Shown: positions 36,901 to 47,870, counted from the first letter of the stretch. The stretch is 64,000 nt of DNA from Hydractinia symbiolongicarpus (GCF_029227915.1 NC_079888.1:15793001-15857000), one strand, 5' to 3'. Program-made: numbers and translations. The notes: generated by a model from the sequence alone, not told the origin.

Positions 36901-39900
36901 CGAATGAACTTTCACTTTCATAATACCCGCTCAAAATCCTCACTTTTAATCAAATATTTGTGCATAATTTTCATTCTATTGTTTTGCACTTACAGCAGCT
37001 AAAGCAAAAAAAGAGTGTCTTTTAAAATTCTAGTGTGAAATGAGTAAAGCCAACAACACATCATCTTAGCAATTAGTATTTTGCTACTGGCTGATGTATT
37101 GTAGAAAGAATATGTTGTCTAAGTTTTTAGAAGTAAACAAATTTTATGCAAAGAAACAAATTTTTAAAAGAACAAACCTTTCTTCAGACTTGTCAAATGT
37201 GGGACCTGCAAGAGTGAAAATATAAAAAATAAAAACCATGTATACTGGAAGTTAAATCTATGCTGACAATAAATTGAAAATCCCTACCTCCCATATCAAT
37301 TGCTGGACCACCAAACACATTACTTTGTGAAGTCTGTGAACCAGATGGTGAAAACATGTCATTTAAAGATTTGGCTACAGGCGAAAATAGTTCTGCAGGA
37401 GATTTGGGTGAATGTATAGAACCAATAGGTGATAAAGGATCACTTTTAGGTTTTGACTTTTCAGAAATGAACCGAGAGATTCTAAAAATAAATAAACAAA
37501 CAAAAAACATCTACAAAATTAAGTAAATTAGTGTATTACTTGTCAATAAGCCCATCTTTTTAAGAAATTTGCATACATGTTGCCTCTATCGCAGATCTTA
37601 AAATGCTGATTAAGAAAACGTGTATGTCATGTACTTTGGATGAATGATTAAGGAGATTTCTGGGTTTACAGGTTTTTTGATGATGTCATCAATTCAATTG
37701 TTCTGAAACGGATGGATTGACCCAGGTGTAGGAAATTGGTCCCATTTTGGTCCCTAGTTACCCACGCAGGAGATAATGTAAGTTCTTTCCACTTGTTTCT
37801 ATGTTATTTGGTCTTAAACTTAAGAAGTGCAATGCAATGGCTTCACTAATTTAAATAAAAGAAACATTGTCAATATGATTCATCAACTTTGTGATGTAAC
37901 GTCAAATTTTTCCGTTAGCAATTGAGATATGTATTATTTTGAAGGGAAAAGTGAATGTCTTATTGGCATTGGCATATTAATATAATAGATGAATTTTATT
38001 TATAGAAACGTACGAAACATTATTGTTGATACTCGCAAGCTCCTCTGCAGTATTTCCATTTTTATCGAGTAGAGATGTGTCAGCTTTGCCATCTAGCAAA
38101 GCTTCAACAATATCCATATGCCCATCAATGCACGCCATCATTAATGGTGTTCTAAGATATAAACATTTTATTGATATTTTAAATTGCCTGGTAATTAACA
38201 AATTGTGCCCATCCTAAATAATACCCTGGTCACAATACACAGCTAAAGCTAATTCTGTTAGTCTCTGTCTGTGACATAAGTTGGTATTTGAAGTAATAAG
38301 GTTCTTTGGGAGTAATACAGAAGTAAATAGAATAACTGTCTTAAAAAAATTCTGTTCTGTCGAAAAAGTATTCTGTCAAAATGGCACATAAATAAACTCG
38401 GTGTGTCACCCTAATCTCTCAAGCAAGTTTTAGAAGACAGGCATAACTAAAGTAGACAGAAAAAAATTGTTGCTAAAGGTATCTTTAAAACATTCTACCT
38501 TTTTTGGCTATCAAGACAATCCAATCCAACATACTCTGATATCAAAAAATCAACAAAATCTTTATTTCCAAGTCCACAGCATAAATGGAGTGGAGTAATT
38601 TGATTCTAAAGAAATTAAATATATAATATTTAAGACAATCCAATTATAAATTATAAGGTTGCACTATTTTTTTTGATATTTGTAAGTGTAACTTTTTGAC
38701 TTGTAAATACTTTTAGTATATATTTATCAAAACTTTAAAACCTTGTAACCTGATGATGATAATTAGAATTGTCAAAACATGTTTTTCAAATTAAAAATGT
38801 TTTATTTTTTAAAGTAACTTTACAATTCGTGCTGCTTAGTCATATCATATATATCATGTCAATTGTTTCGAAGTTGCATGAAAGGGTTATAAGGATGGTG
38901 TCATAACGCCAGTACATAGTGCTAAAAATAGTGTCACAAATTTGAAAATATAATCAAGATTATTGAGTTAAAACCTTGTAGATATTTCACATACTAAAAA
39001 AACGTGGAGTACAACATCAATTGCTTGTTCACTAAACCTAATGAAAGATAACTGGCCGTGCAGTCTCCCAGCAGAGGAAAGAAACGCAAAACAGTAAAAT
39101 TATATTGCACACAAAACTTCCGCATCATTTTAGAGTGTAACTACAGCATAACTTCTGAAATTAGTTGGGGATTGTAAAAAAAAACATATTTAAACACTGT
39201 TACTAAATCTTTAGGCTTTAAAGAAAACAGTTTTTAATATTATTGATGTTCGATCATTTTCTTACTCTTACTTTCTGGAAGATTTAAGTTGCAAATGTAA
39301 TAACAAAAAAATCCATGTATAAATCCTTATTCACTCCACATAATAATTATGGCAAAACGATGCAAAATGACAAAACACAACAAACATGGGGAAATATACA
39401 TCTTTCATGGCAGAATTTGTAGAACCAATTGTTAAGATTCTGTGAAACTTGGATTGAGAATATGTATCGCAAATGTCAAATATATGGTTCTTTTTTAACA
39501 AGTGTACACTTACAGAAAAGAATGACAGCGACACATATTTTATTTCGTTATTTCGTTGTCGTTTCGTTTTCGTTTCGTTGCAATAGTAAAAATTGCAAAT
39601 AGAAAATATTTTCCCTTCCTGCTGATTATGTCTGTTCATAGCAAGGTAATTAAAATGGCCTTCAATTTATTTTAATTCAAATCAATAATAATATACTCTA
39701 AAATACACTACATTGAAATGTTTACCTGATCTTTTGTATCCAATTTTGCGTCATGATCAGCAAGTTGAATTCCAATATCAACATTTCCTAAAGCCGCTGC
39801 AACATGTATGGGTGATACATGATTCACGTCAAACACATTGCTTTCCGCACCATTTCTTAAAAGAATTTCAACACATTTTGTTGAATTGCTTTCACAAGCC

Positions 39901-42900
39901 TAAAAAGAAAATGTATTTTGGTATAAAATTGTTTTATTCTGTCTTCTTTTGTTTCAAATCACATGAAAGAAAAAATACTGGTCTTCAAATACTGGTAATT
40001 TAAAAGGAAACAAAAGACCTAAAAAAAGTTGCTATTGCTTGAAGAACTTTTAATAATTTAAGCAATACTTTTAAACATCATCATTCATCATCATCATTCT
40101 CGGCTTAACGTCCGTTTTCCATGCTAGCATGGGTTGGATGGGGTATATTAATGACCCTCTTCCAATCTGATCTAGACTGTGTTAGATCTAAACTCAACTT
40201 TCTCTGTATCAAGTCTGTCCTTATAACCTCCTGCCAAGTCTTTTTCGGTCTGCCTCTGGGCTTTGACCCAGGAACTATCAAGTCTCTACACTTTCTTACC
40301 CAATTATCCCCCTACATTCTTTCAACAAACAAATTAAGAAACAGAGGTATTATAGTAGGTACTTAAAACCATAAGAGCAATGAAATTTATTTATTTATTT
40401 ATTTATCCAATATTTATAAAGGATTGTCAATTCAGATTATATAAAGTATTTACATAAACAATTCTGTTTTCAATATGGGTCCTCTGAAAAATAAGATTTT
40501 TCAGACATTAAAATTGATGTTTGAGAAGAAAAAAGACTTTAAAACCAAAATAGAAGGATTAAAAGGGGGAAAATGATAAAAAAACATGACTGAACGTAGG
40601 ATAGAAACTAGCACAAAGAGATATAAGGTAAAAAGTCTCTAAGCTGACATGACATAGACACACAAAGAATAAATATTAGCACAAAGAGTAAATTAAAGAA
40701 GAAAAGTATATGTATAATGTTAGATAAGCAACAAAAAAACTAGGAACAATTGAAATGATTCCTAATTAAGATTTTATACATATTAAAATTGTTTGATTAC
40801 GGATATTTACAGGAAGTTTGTTATAAATAAAAGCACAAGTGCAATAAAATGGCAACAAAATTTATGTTAATCAATTCACTTTTATATTGTCTATGCATTG
40901 ATAAAGTTTGAATGCACTACCTTTAATAGAAAATGGCAAAATTTGCTATTACTTAAAATGACGTCATAATTTATGCAACATAATTAAATCTGAAATTCTT
41001 TAAATGTGAATATCTTGAGAACGAAAAGAGCTTTTTAAAAAATTTAAAAAGACTTGTTAACCAACTTTTTAAGCTCTAAAATATAAGTCCAACATCATTT
41101 TACACCTTGGGTTCCCTTTAACATTATGTTTAGAAACAGTTAGAAACAGTTTAGAGCTAATCTTTAACATGCATATTTCCCTTAAAGTTTTAAAGGCATT
41201 GACTTGAAAATTTAGTCAGTCCAGACTAGCAATACACCTATTTACAGTAAGTATATGAAAAGAATGGTTCATAAACTTAAAGTTAATTCTAATAAGCAAA
41301 AGAAAGAGGTTTAAAGATGCCTGATAAAATTGTAAACAAGGCATGCTGTTATTGTCATTGATACATTTTCTAAAAGCATATGATAAAGTGAAATAATGGA
41401 TCTTGTTTTTTTTTTAGGGTAAATGTTTTTTGTCATATTTTTTAACAAAGTAGTACTCCAAAAGATAAAAAGAACAGTAAACTAGCCTAATCCTCACAGA
41501 ATTTACAAGTTTACACTGCATTTAAGGGCTTGTCAAGGCAAAATTGAGCACATTGATACTGGGGAAATCCAACTTGGATACACAATATGAGCAGGGAAGT
41601 TTTACAATGCGGGAAAATTGCTTTCTTGGTTTCTGGATATTTTTAACCCTATTCGGTCCGGGGTTTTTCGAACATACTATGACCGGGGGGGGGGGGGGGC
41701 AGATTCCGCCCCCCCTCAATAACTTTTCATAGGGTTGTTCAAATTGAATCAAACTTGGCACACTTATAGTACGTCATAAAAAGAACAAAATGGCGCCAAA
41801 AAAAATTTGCTTGCGTCAGCACATTTTCTGTGACGTCATCAGAAGCTTGAAAATTGTTAAAAATGCCACTATCTGCTTAAAATATAATTACTTTTGTTCT
41901 AGAGCGAATTTTTACATTCTGTTTGAAGTTTCTGAAAGCTAAATAAAAATTATTTAACATATCTTCCGGTTTTTACATGGATCGGATAAAAAATTGCCAA
42001 AAATTGCCCGAAAATCCGTTTTTTTCCGATTTTTGGGTAAAATCCGACAAAATCGGGAAATCGGATTAGTCACGTGTTCAAATTATGCAAAATGATTCTT
42101 CTTGATGAAACAAAGTTGTGTTGCAAGTTTCAAGTTCTAAGGATAATCCTAACAGGAGTTATAATATTTTTCCCATTATAAGGATTTCATAGAGATTTTT
42201 AGGGGTAGTTTTGAGTAATGGCCAATATCAAAGCCTCTGAAAGGTGTGGGACATAAAAAATTAGCATGCAGGTGTCTAATAGATAAATGTTGAAACTCAG
42301 TAAGCATCATAGCCATATAACAAAGCAATCAGGAGTTATTAAAAAAAAACCGTCAGGGGGGGCGGAATCCGCCCCCCGGACCGAATAGGGTTAAAAGCTG
42401 TTTATTGCATTGTGTTACAACAACAATAAGTAGGTTTATTGCTGTTCAATATCTAGAAAAAATTTGTATTAAATTACACTTACAACATTTACTCACATTC
42501 AGGAAACAATGTTCATATATGTTCTAAATAATATTGTGCAATATATTTTATTTCCGTGCAACATAAATTCCATCGCACAGAAAAAATGACAAACATTTTA
42601 CCTTAGACAATGGAGTTTTTCCTTCAGAATCTTTGGCATTCACATTTACACCATGGCTAGCAAGAAAATCAACAACTTCTTCAAAGCCCTTAGCACAAGC
42701 TAGATGTAGCGCAGATCTAAAAGAACAAAAGATGTTATATATATATATATATGTATATATACAAAAAATGGAGCTGATACATAAAAAAAATAAAAAGACC
42801 AGTTTGAACACTAAAATTCCCAGTTTCCTAAAGCCTTTTACTATTTTCTGGAAATCTTCAAATAAACCCGGTTTTTGCTCACAACAAGCAGAGTGTGCAC

Positions 42901-45237
42901 TCTTACCTCCTTGAACTCTTACACCTCTTAGAAACTCTGATCTCTTAAAAAATATTTTAATGATATTAGCAATAACCAGTCCATATAGAGATAGATGTTT
43001 TATATAGTAAATGACCAGTATTCAAAGACACATCTTTTATTACACAAGTAAACTAATTGCATTCACCAGTTAATAGATGGGCGTTGTTATCATGTAAACA
43101 AAGAAGGGATGATTCAAAAATGAAAAAGTATTTAACCTCTAAACCTCCCTTTGGTAAAACATTCAACCCCTGCCCAGAAAGGTTGTGAGTGTCAATCCCC
43201 ACATAAATTCATTGTTAAGGGAATTAATTTTTGCAAATATCACAAGTTTTTGTCAATTTCACAAAAGGTAGTTTCTGTGCAAGTTATTGGAATTATTATT
43301 AAATTATTTCTAAAAAAATTAATTTTCACCATATCTTGATTTCTATTATTCTTTAAAAAACAATTGATTCAACTTCAGCAGTATTTAATTTGTATATTAT
43401 GCAAGAAAAAGACCTTGAAAATGTAAAATTGAGAAGATATTCAGACAGATTCTTTTCGAAAATACTTTGCAAAAATTAATTTCTTTGAGGTAGTGTTAAG
43501 AAATTTCTGCATCTCAAATTGAAGCTTCTAACGCTCCATAGACAGGGCATATTCCTTAAAATTAGTGAGGCCAACAAAGTTAGTAAAAATCACTATTGAT
43601 ACCAAATAAAGATGTGCTGCATCACCAAATGACTGTTTCCTCAAATAATTTCAGTCTAGCTTGTCATATTGGCTCCTTCAATTCTTTGTGTCAAGTTTTT
43701 TGCACTTTTTGTTTATTGTGCTTACACTTTTTTTTCTTGCGTACCTATTTTTCTTTCTTTATTGGGACCGAATTTTAGCACAAAAAAGGGATGTGCTTAA
43801 AATATTGAAGTCTCCACTGGAAAAAGGTGCAATGTATTGCAAAATTAATTTCTTCAGGTGGTAGTTTATCACATATGTAAGTGTTTGAAACAAATTTCCT
43901 TTAAAAAGCTGCATATATCACAAATTATTGTTTCCTCAAATAATTATTTTTTTAACTTTCATGCTGAATGGTTGATTTATGTATGTAATTTATGTTTATG
44001 TTTTCTAATTAAGTTCTTTTCTTAGGGATTTTTAATTAATTAATTTAATTTTTTTAGTGTGATTTCGTTTTATCAAGTTTTTTAAAATCTCTCAGTGGTG
44101 AGAGGTAAGAACATGTTACATATGATATTTATAGGTATTACTTTTAATTTGATAATAACATTGACCATAATTGACCATCGAACTGTCAGAAGTCAATAGT
44201 AGCAATTGGCAATGCCATTGTAATTGATATCCTAAGCTAACAAATAACAGCAAAAATTATGGAGAATGGTGTAGAATTACTAAAAAATAAAAATATTTAC
44301 TTAAAATTTCTTTAGTGCCTTTTCTTTCGTTTTTTCTCGGCTCAAAATCAATGAACTTACACAAAATGTTATAAAAATTACCCAGTATATATACTGGGTT
44401 TTATGTTACTGAAATACAATCAACAGTGCATAGTTTATATAAAGACATATCAACCACAAGATATTAGGTATGTTAGTCCAGTATAACTACAGTATTACTT
44501 ACTTACTTACATCAGTAAGTAACTAAGTGGAAATAAAGAGAGAGAAAAAACACTACAATTCCTTTTTTTTCAAGTTCACAACAGTAACTTTTGAAACTCA
44601 ATTGTTTCGCAAAATTTCCTAGATTCAATATACTCCAATCAATATTTGAAAAAAATGTTACATCATTGTATCACTTCGATATCATGACTGACCGTGGTAA
44701 TTATGAATATATTACCAGACTTTAATATGTGGTTTAAACCATATATAGTTATCCATGGTAGAGATCAAGAAGACATGTGTGCCATGGTAACAATAAATTT
44801 TTTTAATTAGCATTTCAAGCTCTACCTAGATCACTTAAACAAACTTCTGAAACAAAATATCGCAAAATTTGTTTAGAACTGTGGTGGTTATATTGAAGAA
44901 GAACTACTTTGTTCATCACTAATTCTGATAAGTCAACCTGAAACATTTACCTTTTTTCTTTATCACATTCATTCCAATTTACTTTTTTGCTAGCTATTTG
45001 TTTTAGTTTTGCTAGATCACCTGTCCAGGAAGCTTTTAAATATTTAGACAAGTCTTTCTCTTTTAAATTATAGCCATTAAGACTTTCAACAGAAGCTGCA
45101 AGATTCAAACTACTTGAAGATTTTGAAAGTCCAGGTAAACTACCAGTAGATGAACGAAAAGATTCTCTACTACCCTTGGCTCCCCTATCGTTTCCTGACT
45201 TCTTTTTACCACCAAATAACTTTTTTATTCCGGACAT
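17213..45237 (-). CDS. ANKRD26: ANKRD26-like ankyrin and coiled-coil protein, at least 51 coding exons
   Basis: A 28 kb gene encoding about 2,730 residues (human ANKRD26 about 1,700). Order: basic N-terminus MSGIKKLFGGKKKSGN (human starts MKKIFSKKGES); leader YNLKEKDLSKYLKASWTGDL aligning with the human HVRDRDLGKIHKAASAGNV; six ankyrin repeats; an acidic disordered linker; a giant charged helix; then about 1,150 residues of coiled coil. Near the C-terminus, YRELFEQERTAKDYLSEKLN followed by LTNDRL matches human YLEELKVRESLANKLNKTNERL. Human ANKRD26 sits at centriole distal appendages and recruits PIDD1; the family also gave rise to primate POTE and CCDC144 genes. All junctions were assigned by hand and keep phase except one: exon 40 (19839-19889) ends in phase 0 while exon 41 (19316-19385) needs phase 2. 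Exons are listed in the block entries. The C-terminal end is not settled. Confidence 0.9.
20840..20926 (-). CDS. Possible alternative first exon inside the ANKRD26-like gene
   Basis: An ATG at 20926 inside AAAATGGCAGCCG opens 29 codons (MAAVSFKNNKETFDGLQYFV then GCANADYFE) ending exactly at a GAG/GTGAAT donor in phase 0. That is the phase accepted by the next exon (20149-20319). No acceptor AG lies just upstream, and the canonical chain splices cleanly from 21512 to 20319 without it. It therefore looks like the start of a short, internally initiated isoform. Confidence 0.4.
21250..21425. repeat. GC-rich inserted sequence, probable retroelement end
   Basis: About 175 bp of markedly GC-rich sequence (from CTGATGGCTCAGG to CTGTCGCCGGGCTTC) interrupt an AT-rich intron and end in a short TTATTATTA tract. 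Abrupt composition and the TTA-type tail suggest a SINE or LINE 3' fragment. I do not recognise the family and see no intact coding frame. Confidence 0.45.
21922..21993 (+). tRNA. tRNA-His (GTG)
   Basis: A 72-nt cloverleaf: acceptor GCCGTGA/TCACGGC, discriminator A, D-arm ATAGTGGTTAGTAC, anticodon loop TTGTGGC (anticodon GTG) and T-arm with GGTTCGAATCC (a perfect B box). A T-rich run follows after 21995 as pol III terminator. It sits antisense in an intron of the ANKRD26-like gene. Confidence 0.96.
22353..22424 (+). tRNA. tRNA-Glu (CTC)
   Basis: A 72-nt cloverleaf: acceptor TCCCGTG/CGCGGGA, D-arm TCTAGTGGTTAGGA, anticodon stem CGGCG/CGCCG with loop CTCTCAC (anticodon CTC), T-arm GGGGTTCGATTCCCC, followed by a TTTTT run. 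It lies about 360 bp after tRNA-His in the same intron and orientation. Confidence 0.96.
27836..27909 (+). tRNA. tRNA-Asn (GTT)
   Basis: A 74-nt cloverleaf: acceptor GCTTCCG/CGGGAGC, D-arm with GCGCAATTGGTTAGCGC, anticodon stem TTCGG/CCGAA with loop CTGTTAA (anticodon GTT), T-arm GGTGGTTCAAGCCCACC, then a T-run. It lies antisense between exons 20 and 19 of the ANKRD26-like gene, with only 35 bp to the exon at 27945. Confidence 0.96.
28674..28750 (-). CDS. Candidate alternative exon of the ANKRD26-like gene
   Basis: A TTTACAG acceptor (28751-28752) opens 77 nt ending at a CCTG/GTATGG donor. It enters in phase 2 and leaves in phase 1, the same phases as exon 17 (28463-28581), so it could replace but not join that exon. 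It contains ATGGCGGCTTCG at 28737, so it could instead be another internal first exon (MAASQHPSRMLKMCQGVLKH). Not part of the smooth coiled-coil chain. Confidence 0.3.
28812..31167 (-). other. ANKRD26: ANKRD26-like exon 16: giant Glu/Lys/Arg-rich helix exon
   Basis: One 2,356-nt exon encodes about 784 residues. The first ~240 are acidic and mixed (DDVSTETESEWEVEKRKQRE, DLEFDSSSDFSFSQGGGELM). The remainder is an almost uninterrupted string of E, K, R, L and Q (for example EEERLKVILQKEKQAREEHE) with irregular i/i+4 E-K/R pairing. This pattern suggests a single alpha-helix or a long trichohyalin-like coiled coil. Flanking exons are mostly under 200 nt. The serine- and phenylalanine-rich open frames on the opposite strand are shadows of this composition. 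Confidence 0.9.
34443..34733 (-). mobile_element. tRNA-headed SINE
   Basis: Read on the minus strand the element starts with a degenerate tRNA-like head (GCGCCGTAGTTTAGTGG). It has a perfect A box (TAGTTTAGTGG) and a near-perfect B box (AGTTCGGTTCC); the anticodon loop is broken. A tRNA-unrelated body of about 200 bp follows, ending in an ATCATCATT-type tail near 34443. It lies in the intron between exons 8 and 9 of the ANKRD26-like gene. Confidence 0.7.
36771..37039. mobile_element. Small MITE with 13-bp inverted ends
   Basis: TTCACACTAGAAT (36771-36783) and ATTCTAGTGTGAA (37027-37039) are perfect inverted repeats bounding 269 bp. Internal inverted AAGCATGCTT copies lie near the left end. 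No coding capacity and no clear target-site duplication. Located between exons 7 and 8 of the ANKRD26-like gene. Confidence 0.7.
40075..40335 (-). mobile_element. 3' end of a non-LTR retrotransposon (LINE), copy 1
   Basis: On the minus strand an open frame reads WVRKCRDLIVPGSKPRGRPK then KTWQEVIRTDLIQRKLSLDL and SRSDWKRVINIPHPTHASME, stopping at TAA (40105-40107). The GRPKKTW..V..DL....DW+R pattern is the extreme C-terminus of many metazoan LINE reverse transcriptases. The 3' UTR is very short and ends in an (ATG)n-type tail. The palindrome CCATGCTAGCATGG overlaps the last codons. 5'-truncated, dead copy in an ANKRD26-like intron. Confidence 0.8.
40862..41121. mobile_element. MITE with CCCTTTAA end, copy 2 (truncated)
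   Basis: Collinear with the reverse complement of the left three-quarters of the element at 15022-15506. Shared strings include GATAAAGTTTGAATGCAC, TTAAAAAGACTTGTTAAC and AAGTCCAACATCATTTTA, ending TTGGGTTCCCTTTAA. The opposite terminus is missing. Confidence 0.75.
41643..42394. mobile_element. piggyBac-type MITE flanked by TTAA
   Basis: The ends CCCTATTCGGTCCGGGG (41647-41663) and CCCCGGACCGAATAGGG (42374-42390) are perfect inverted repeats. Both are flanked by TTAA (41643-41646 and 42391-42394), the target and duplication used by piggyBac transposases. A second layer of inverted G/C tracts (GGGGGGCAGATTCCGCCCC and GGCGGAATCCGCCCCCC) lies just inside. No transposase is encoded in the 744 bp. 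Located in the intron between exons 3 and 2 of the ANKRD26-like gene. Confidence 0.88.
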
Positions 45238-47720
45238 AGTTATGCAGGTTCGTTGCTTTTATTTTGGTACATGACCCTAAACAGTTAGTGTATTTCCATT
45301 CCGATACTTTCATTCACTTGCAGAGATTTTTCATTTGTTTTATGAACGCAGCTGCAACAATTTGCTTTGCGCCAACATTTTAAAAATTTGAATTGATTTG
45401 TTTTGACTGTGCAAACGCCATAATTGACAGCCGCATCAAAAACAAAGTGGCAATCAACAGGCAAATTTAATTACGGTTAGGAAAACTCAAGCAACATCGT
45501 GTTAGCTTAATTGCCAACCTCAATGCTTTATGTTTTGATGTTCAGATTTCTCCATTATATCACAACTCCCCAGAGTGAAACTGTCGTAACAAGACCCAGA
45601 CGGTTGGGGAATTCGGCATCGTAAATGTGGAATAAAAGATGGCGGCTTCCAGTTAGTCAAACAGTCAAATGCTGAGATTTTCAATGTTTGTTTTGTTTTG
45701 CACCATTTCATTTTCAAGAAACGAGTTTTTTTTATTCAAAAATGTACTTTTTTTAACTCATAGTGTGTAGTTAGAGGGATAAAAACTCCCAACTAAAAAT
45801 TTAACCCATATATATATGTAACCAGAACCTCATCATCAATCCTCTTAAATGCCAAAGGTCAAATGCCAACCAAAAGATTTTATCAGGGAGTGATAAGCTA
45901 CATATATATGCTGTAAAAATATAAAAAAATTTTAGGAAGGCTGAAATTATTAGTAAAAACCACAAATTTTATTCACAAAGTCCCCAATTTTGCTTGTAAT
46001 GGTACCTTTTTTATAATAAAATTGAGCAATTCGTACAACTACAATTTTCCAATTTACCTAACTATTTTACCATTTCAGTGACTTTCTGGCATTGCTGCTT
46101 CATGGCTTCACCATCGTGCCTTGGTGACTTGAGGTTCTGTGGCGTTGTAACTTTATGGGTTTCCTGGCTTTTTTGTGGCTTCAACAAAGCAATGTAATAT
46201 CTTCCCTTAAAGAACAAAAATAAATAATTAAAGTCATTGCATCAATCTACAGAGCCAGCTGCTTTTTAGGTAGAAAAGTTAAGGGGTTATTCTAATTTCT
46301 AGCCCTGACAGAAGACATTACAAAACAATTTGGGTAGAATCCCCAGTTATGTACTTACTTGAAGTTGAGATTTCATTTTTGGCTAACTATAGAATTTGCT
46401 CTTAAAAAATTACCTGGCTGCATGATTTCGCAGCTAGCTATATACAAAATTACATTCTTTGGTATCAAATCGTACCATATTTAATACCTTGCACATGTGC
46501 AATAAATTATTAAATCCTTGGCCTTAACTTGCTGTGGCTGCGCGCCTGCATGGCTGCAGGGTCATCCAACATCAAAGTATTGGTTAGGGTTGAGGTTAGG
46601 GTTTAAAGCCGTGCAACTATGAAGACACAGCCACACAGCTATCATGTAGCAATGAAACCAAGCAGCCACACAATTATTATCAACAGAAAAGACTGTGGAT
46701 TCTAAAGTTTTTTCCCGTTTTTTATGATTGTGTTTCCTGGACTTACAGATATCAATTTAAAATGTCAGCAACAAACTCTAGTTCTTACACCTGCATAGTC
46801 AAGATGACAAGAGCAAGTAAAGATCCTATTTTTTTGCAGGCTAATGTGACATTTGTCTTATCCAGTGTGCTATTTAGATATTGAGATGTAACACCAATCA
46901 AATTCAAATCGTTGCATTGTTTTGTACTTTGATGAATAAATGCATATGAAATAAACAATTTTTTTTGGTAGGATTTGAGAAAAAATACACGAGGTAGATA
47001 ACAGGGAGAAATTAGGAAGTCATTAGAAAAATAGATGCCTAATTCAAAAAAGTCAACTGGTATTTTCAATTGTGATTTGTCTGTTTAACAGACATAAAAA
47101 GCCTACTGTGGCTGGTGGTATACACTTTTTAAAACAAACAGAAAGTTTGGCTTTAACACAAGGTGTTTTTTTTATTTTCTGCACATTCCATCTGTTCTTA
47201 CATTTTTAACATTTTTTGTTACACATCGTCATACATGTTTTGCACATGTACAAATTTTTCGGTTTTAGATATAAAAAACTCAGCAAATTGTTTTTTGAAA
47301 ATTATCAACAAGAGTCCAACAAGTTATTAACAATGCTAGTATGTTTTTGTGGTACATGTTTTTTTTTGAAAAACGTCTAAATCTATGGCTGGATGTGGTT
47401 TTTTTTAGCGTCAAAAATTTTAATCTTATGTTTTTCCACAACATTTGAAATATTTTCAGATTTACTGATGATGATAAATATTTTTATGATTGGAAAAATA
47501 GAACATCTCAGTTATGTTATTGTGAAAAAAAAATTCACATAATAGTAAAATAATTGTTTCTTAGTAATTCTAGAATCAATTTATTTTGTTCTTATAATCT
47601 ATGAAGGAATTCAAGCTGAGTATATTCTTAATATATATGTTTTAAATTTTTAGTAAAATCTCAGTCTAGACGTTCTTATAATCTAGATTCTCACAAAAAA
47701 ATGTAGATTCATGATATTGA
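45238..47720. other. Upstream region of the ANKRD26-like gene, no gene seen
   Basis: Holds the presumed 5' UTR and promoter of the minus-strand ANKRD26-like gene. A perfect YY1-type AAGATGGCGGC on the plus strand at about 45637-45647 may mark a start site. A short GGTTAGGGTTGAGGTTAGGGTTT string at about 46581-46603 is too small to be telomeric. Other open frames (45520-45717, 46785-47069) are not convincing. Confidence 0.5.
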
Positions 47721-47721
47721 T

Positions 47722-47870
47722 AGGTTATAGGACAGACTTGATACAGAGGAAGTTGAGTGTAGATCTAAAACAGTCTAGATCAGATTGGAAGAGGGTCATT
47801 AATATACCGCGTCCAACCCATGCTAGCATGGAAAACGGACGTTAAGTCGAGGATGAATGATGATGAGACA
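47722..47870 (+). mobile_element. 3' end of the same LINE family, copy 2
   Basis: Plus-strand copy of the last ~40 codons and tail of the element at 40075-40335: TDLIQRKLSVDLKQSRSDWK then RVINIPRPTHASMENGR, stop TAA at 47843-47845, then GATGAATGATGATGA. A one-base deletion breaks the frame near 47727. Ends about 130 bp before the next gene's start codon. Confidence 0.78.

Larger units (their letters stand above)
32231..37481 (-). other. ANKRD26: ANKRD26-like block II: exons 6-15, acidic disordered linker
   Basis: Exons 37288-37481, 37178-37205, 36119-36182, 34162-34222, 33857-34092, 33677-33754, 33542-33557 (16 nt microexon), 32768-33348, 32470-32668, 32231-32311 (residues 274-786). Composition is Ser/Pro/Asp/Glu/Lys-rich, with SPIGS, SPKSP and SPVAKS phosphorylation-like sites and a run of six prolines (HVVPPPPPP). 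Tryptophans recur only inside acidic/serine contexts (SWGDSDSDS, PWQDNDFSDES, NWDSTDDEFSE, DWDSESALPS). No folded domain is apparent. Confidence 0.85.
38014..45237 (-). other. ANKRD26: ANKRD26-like block I: exons 1-5, ankyrin repeats
   Basis: Exons 44951-45237, 42602-42716, 39726-39899, 38499-38605, 38014-38151 (residues 1-273). After a basic, serine-rich leader come six ankyrin repeats of about 33 residues: ASWTGDLAKLKQIAS, SALHLACAKGFEEVVDFLAS, TPLSKACESNSTKCVEILLR, SPIHVAAALGNVDIGIQLAD, TPLHLCCGLGNKDFVDFLIS and TPLMMACIDGHMDIVEALLD, plus a capping TAEELASINNN. Exon ends fall near repeat boundaries. Exon 5 must end at GTACGT (38008-38013) rather than the nearer GTTTCG, because only that keeps frame with exon 6. 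Confidence 0.92.

Noticed and set aside
46581-46603. TTAGGG-containing string as interstitial telomere
   Set aside because: Only two interrupted copies; chance level in this sequence.
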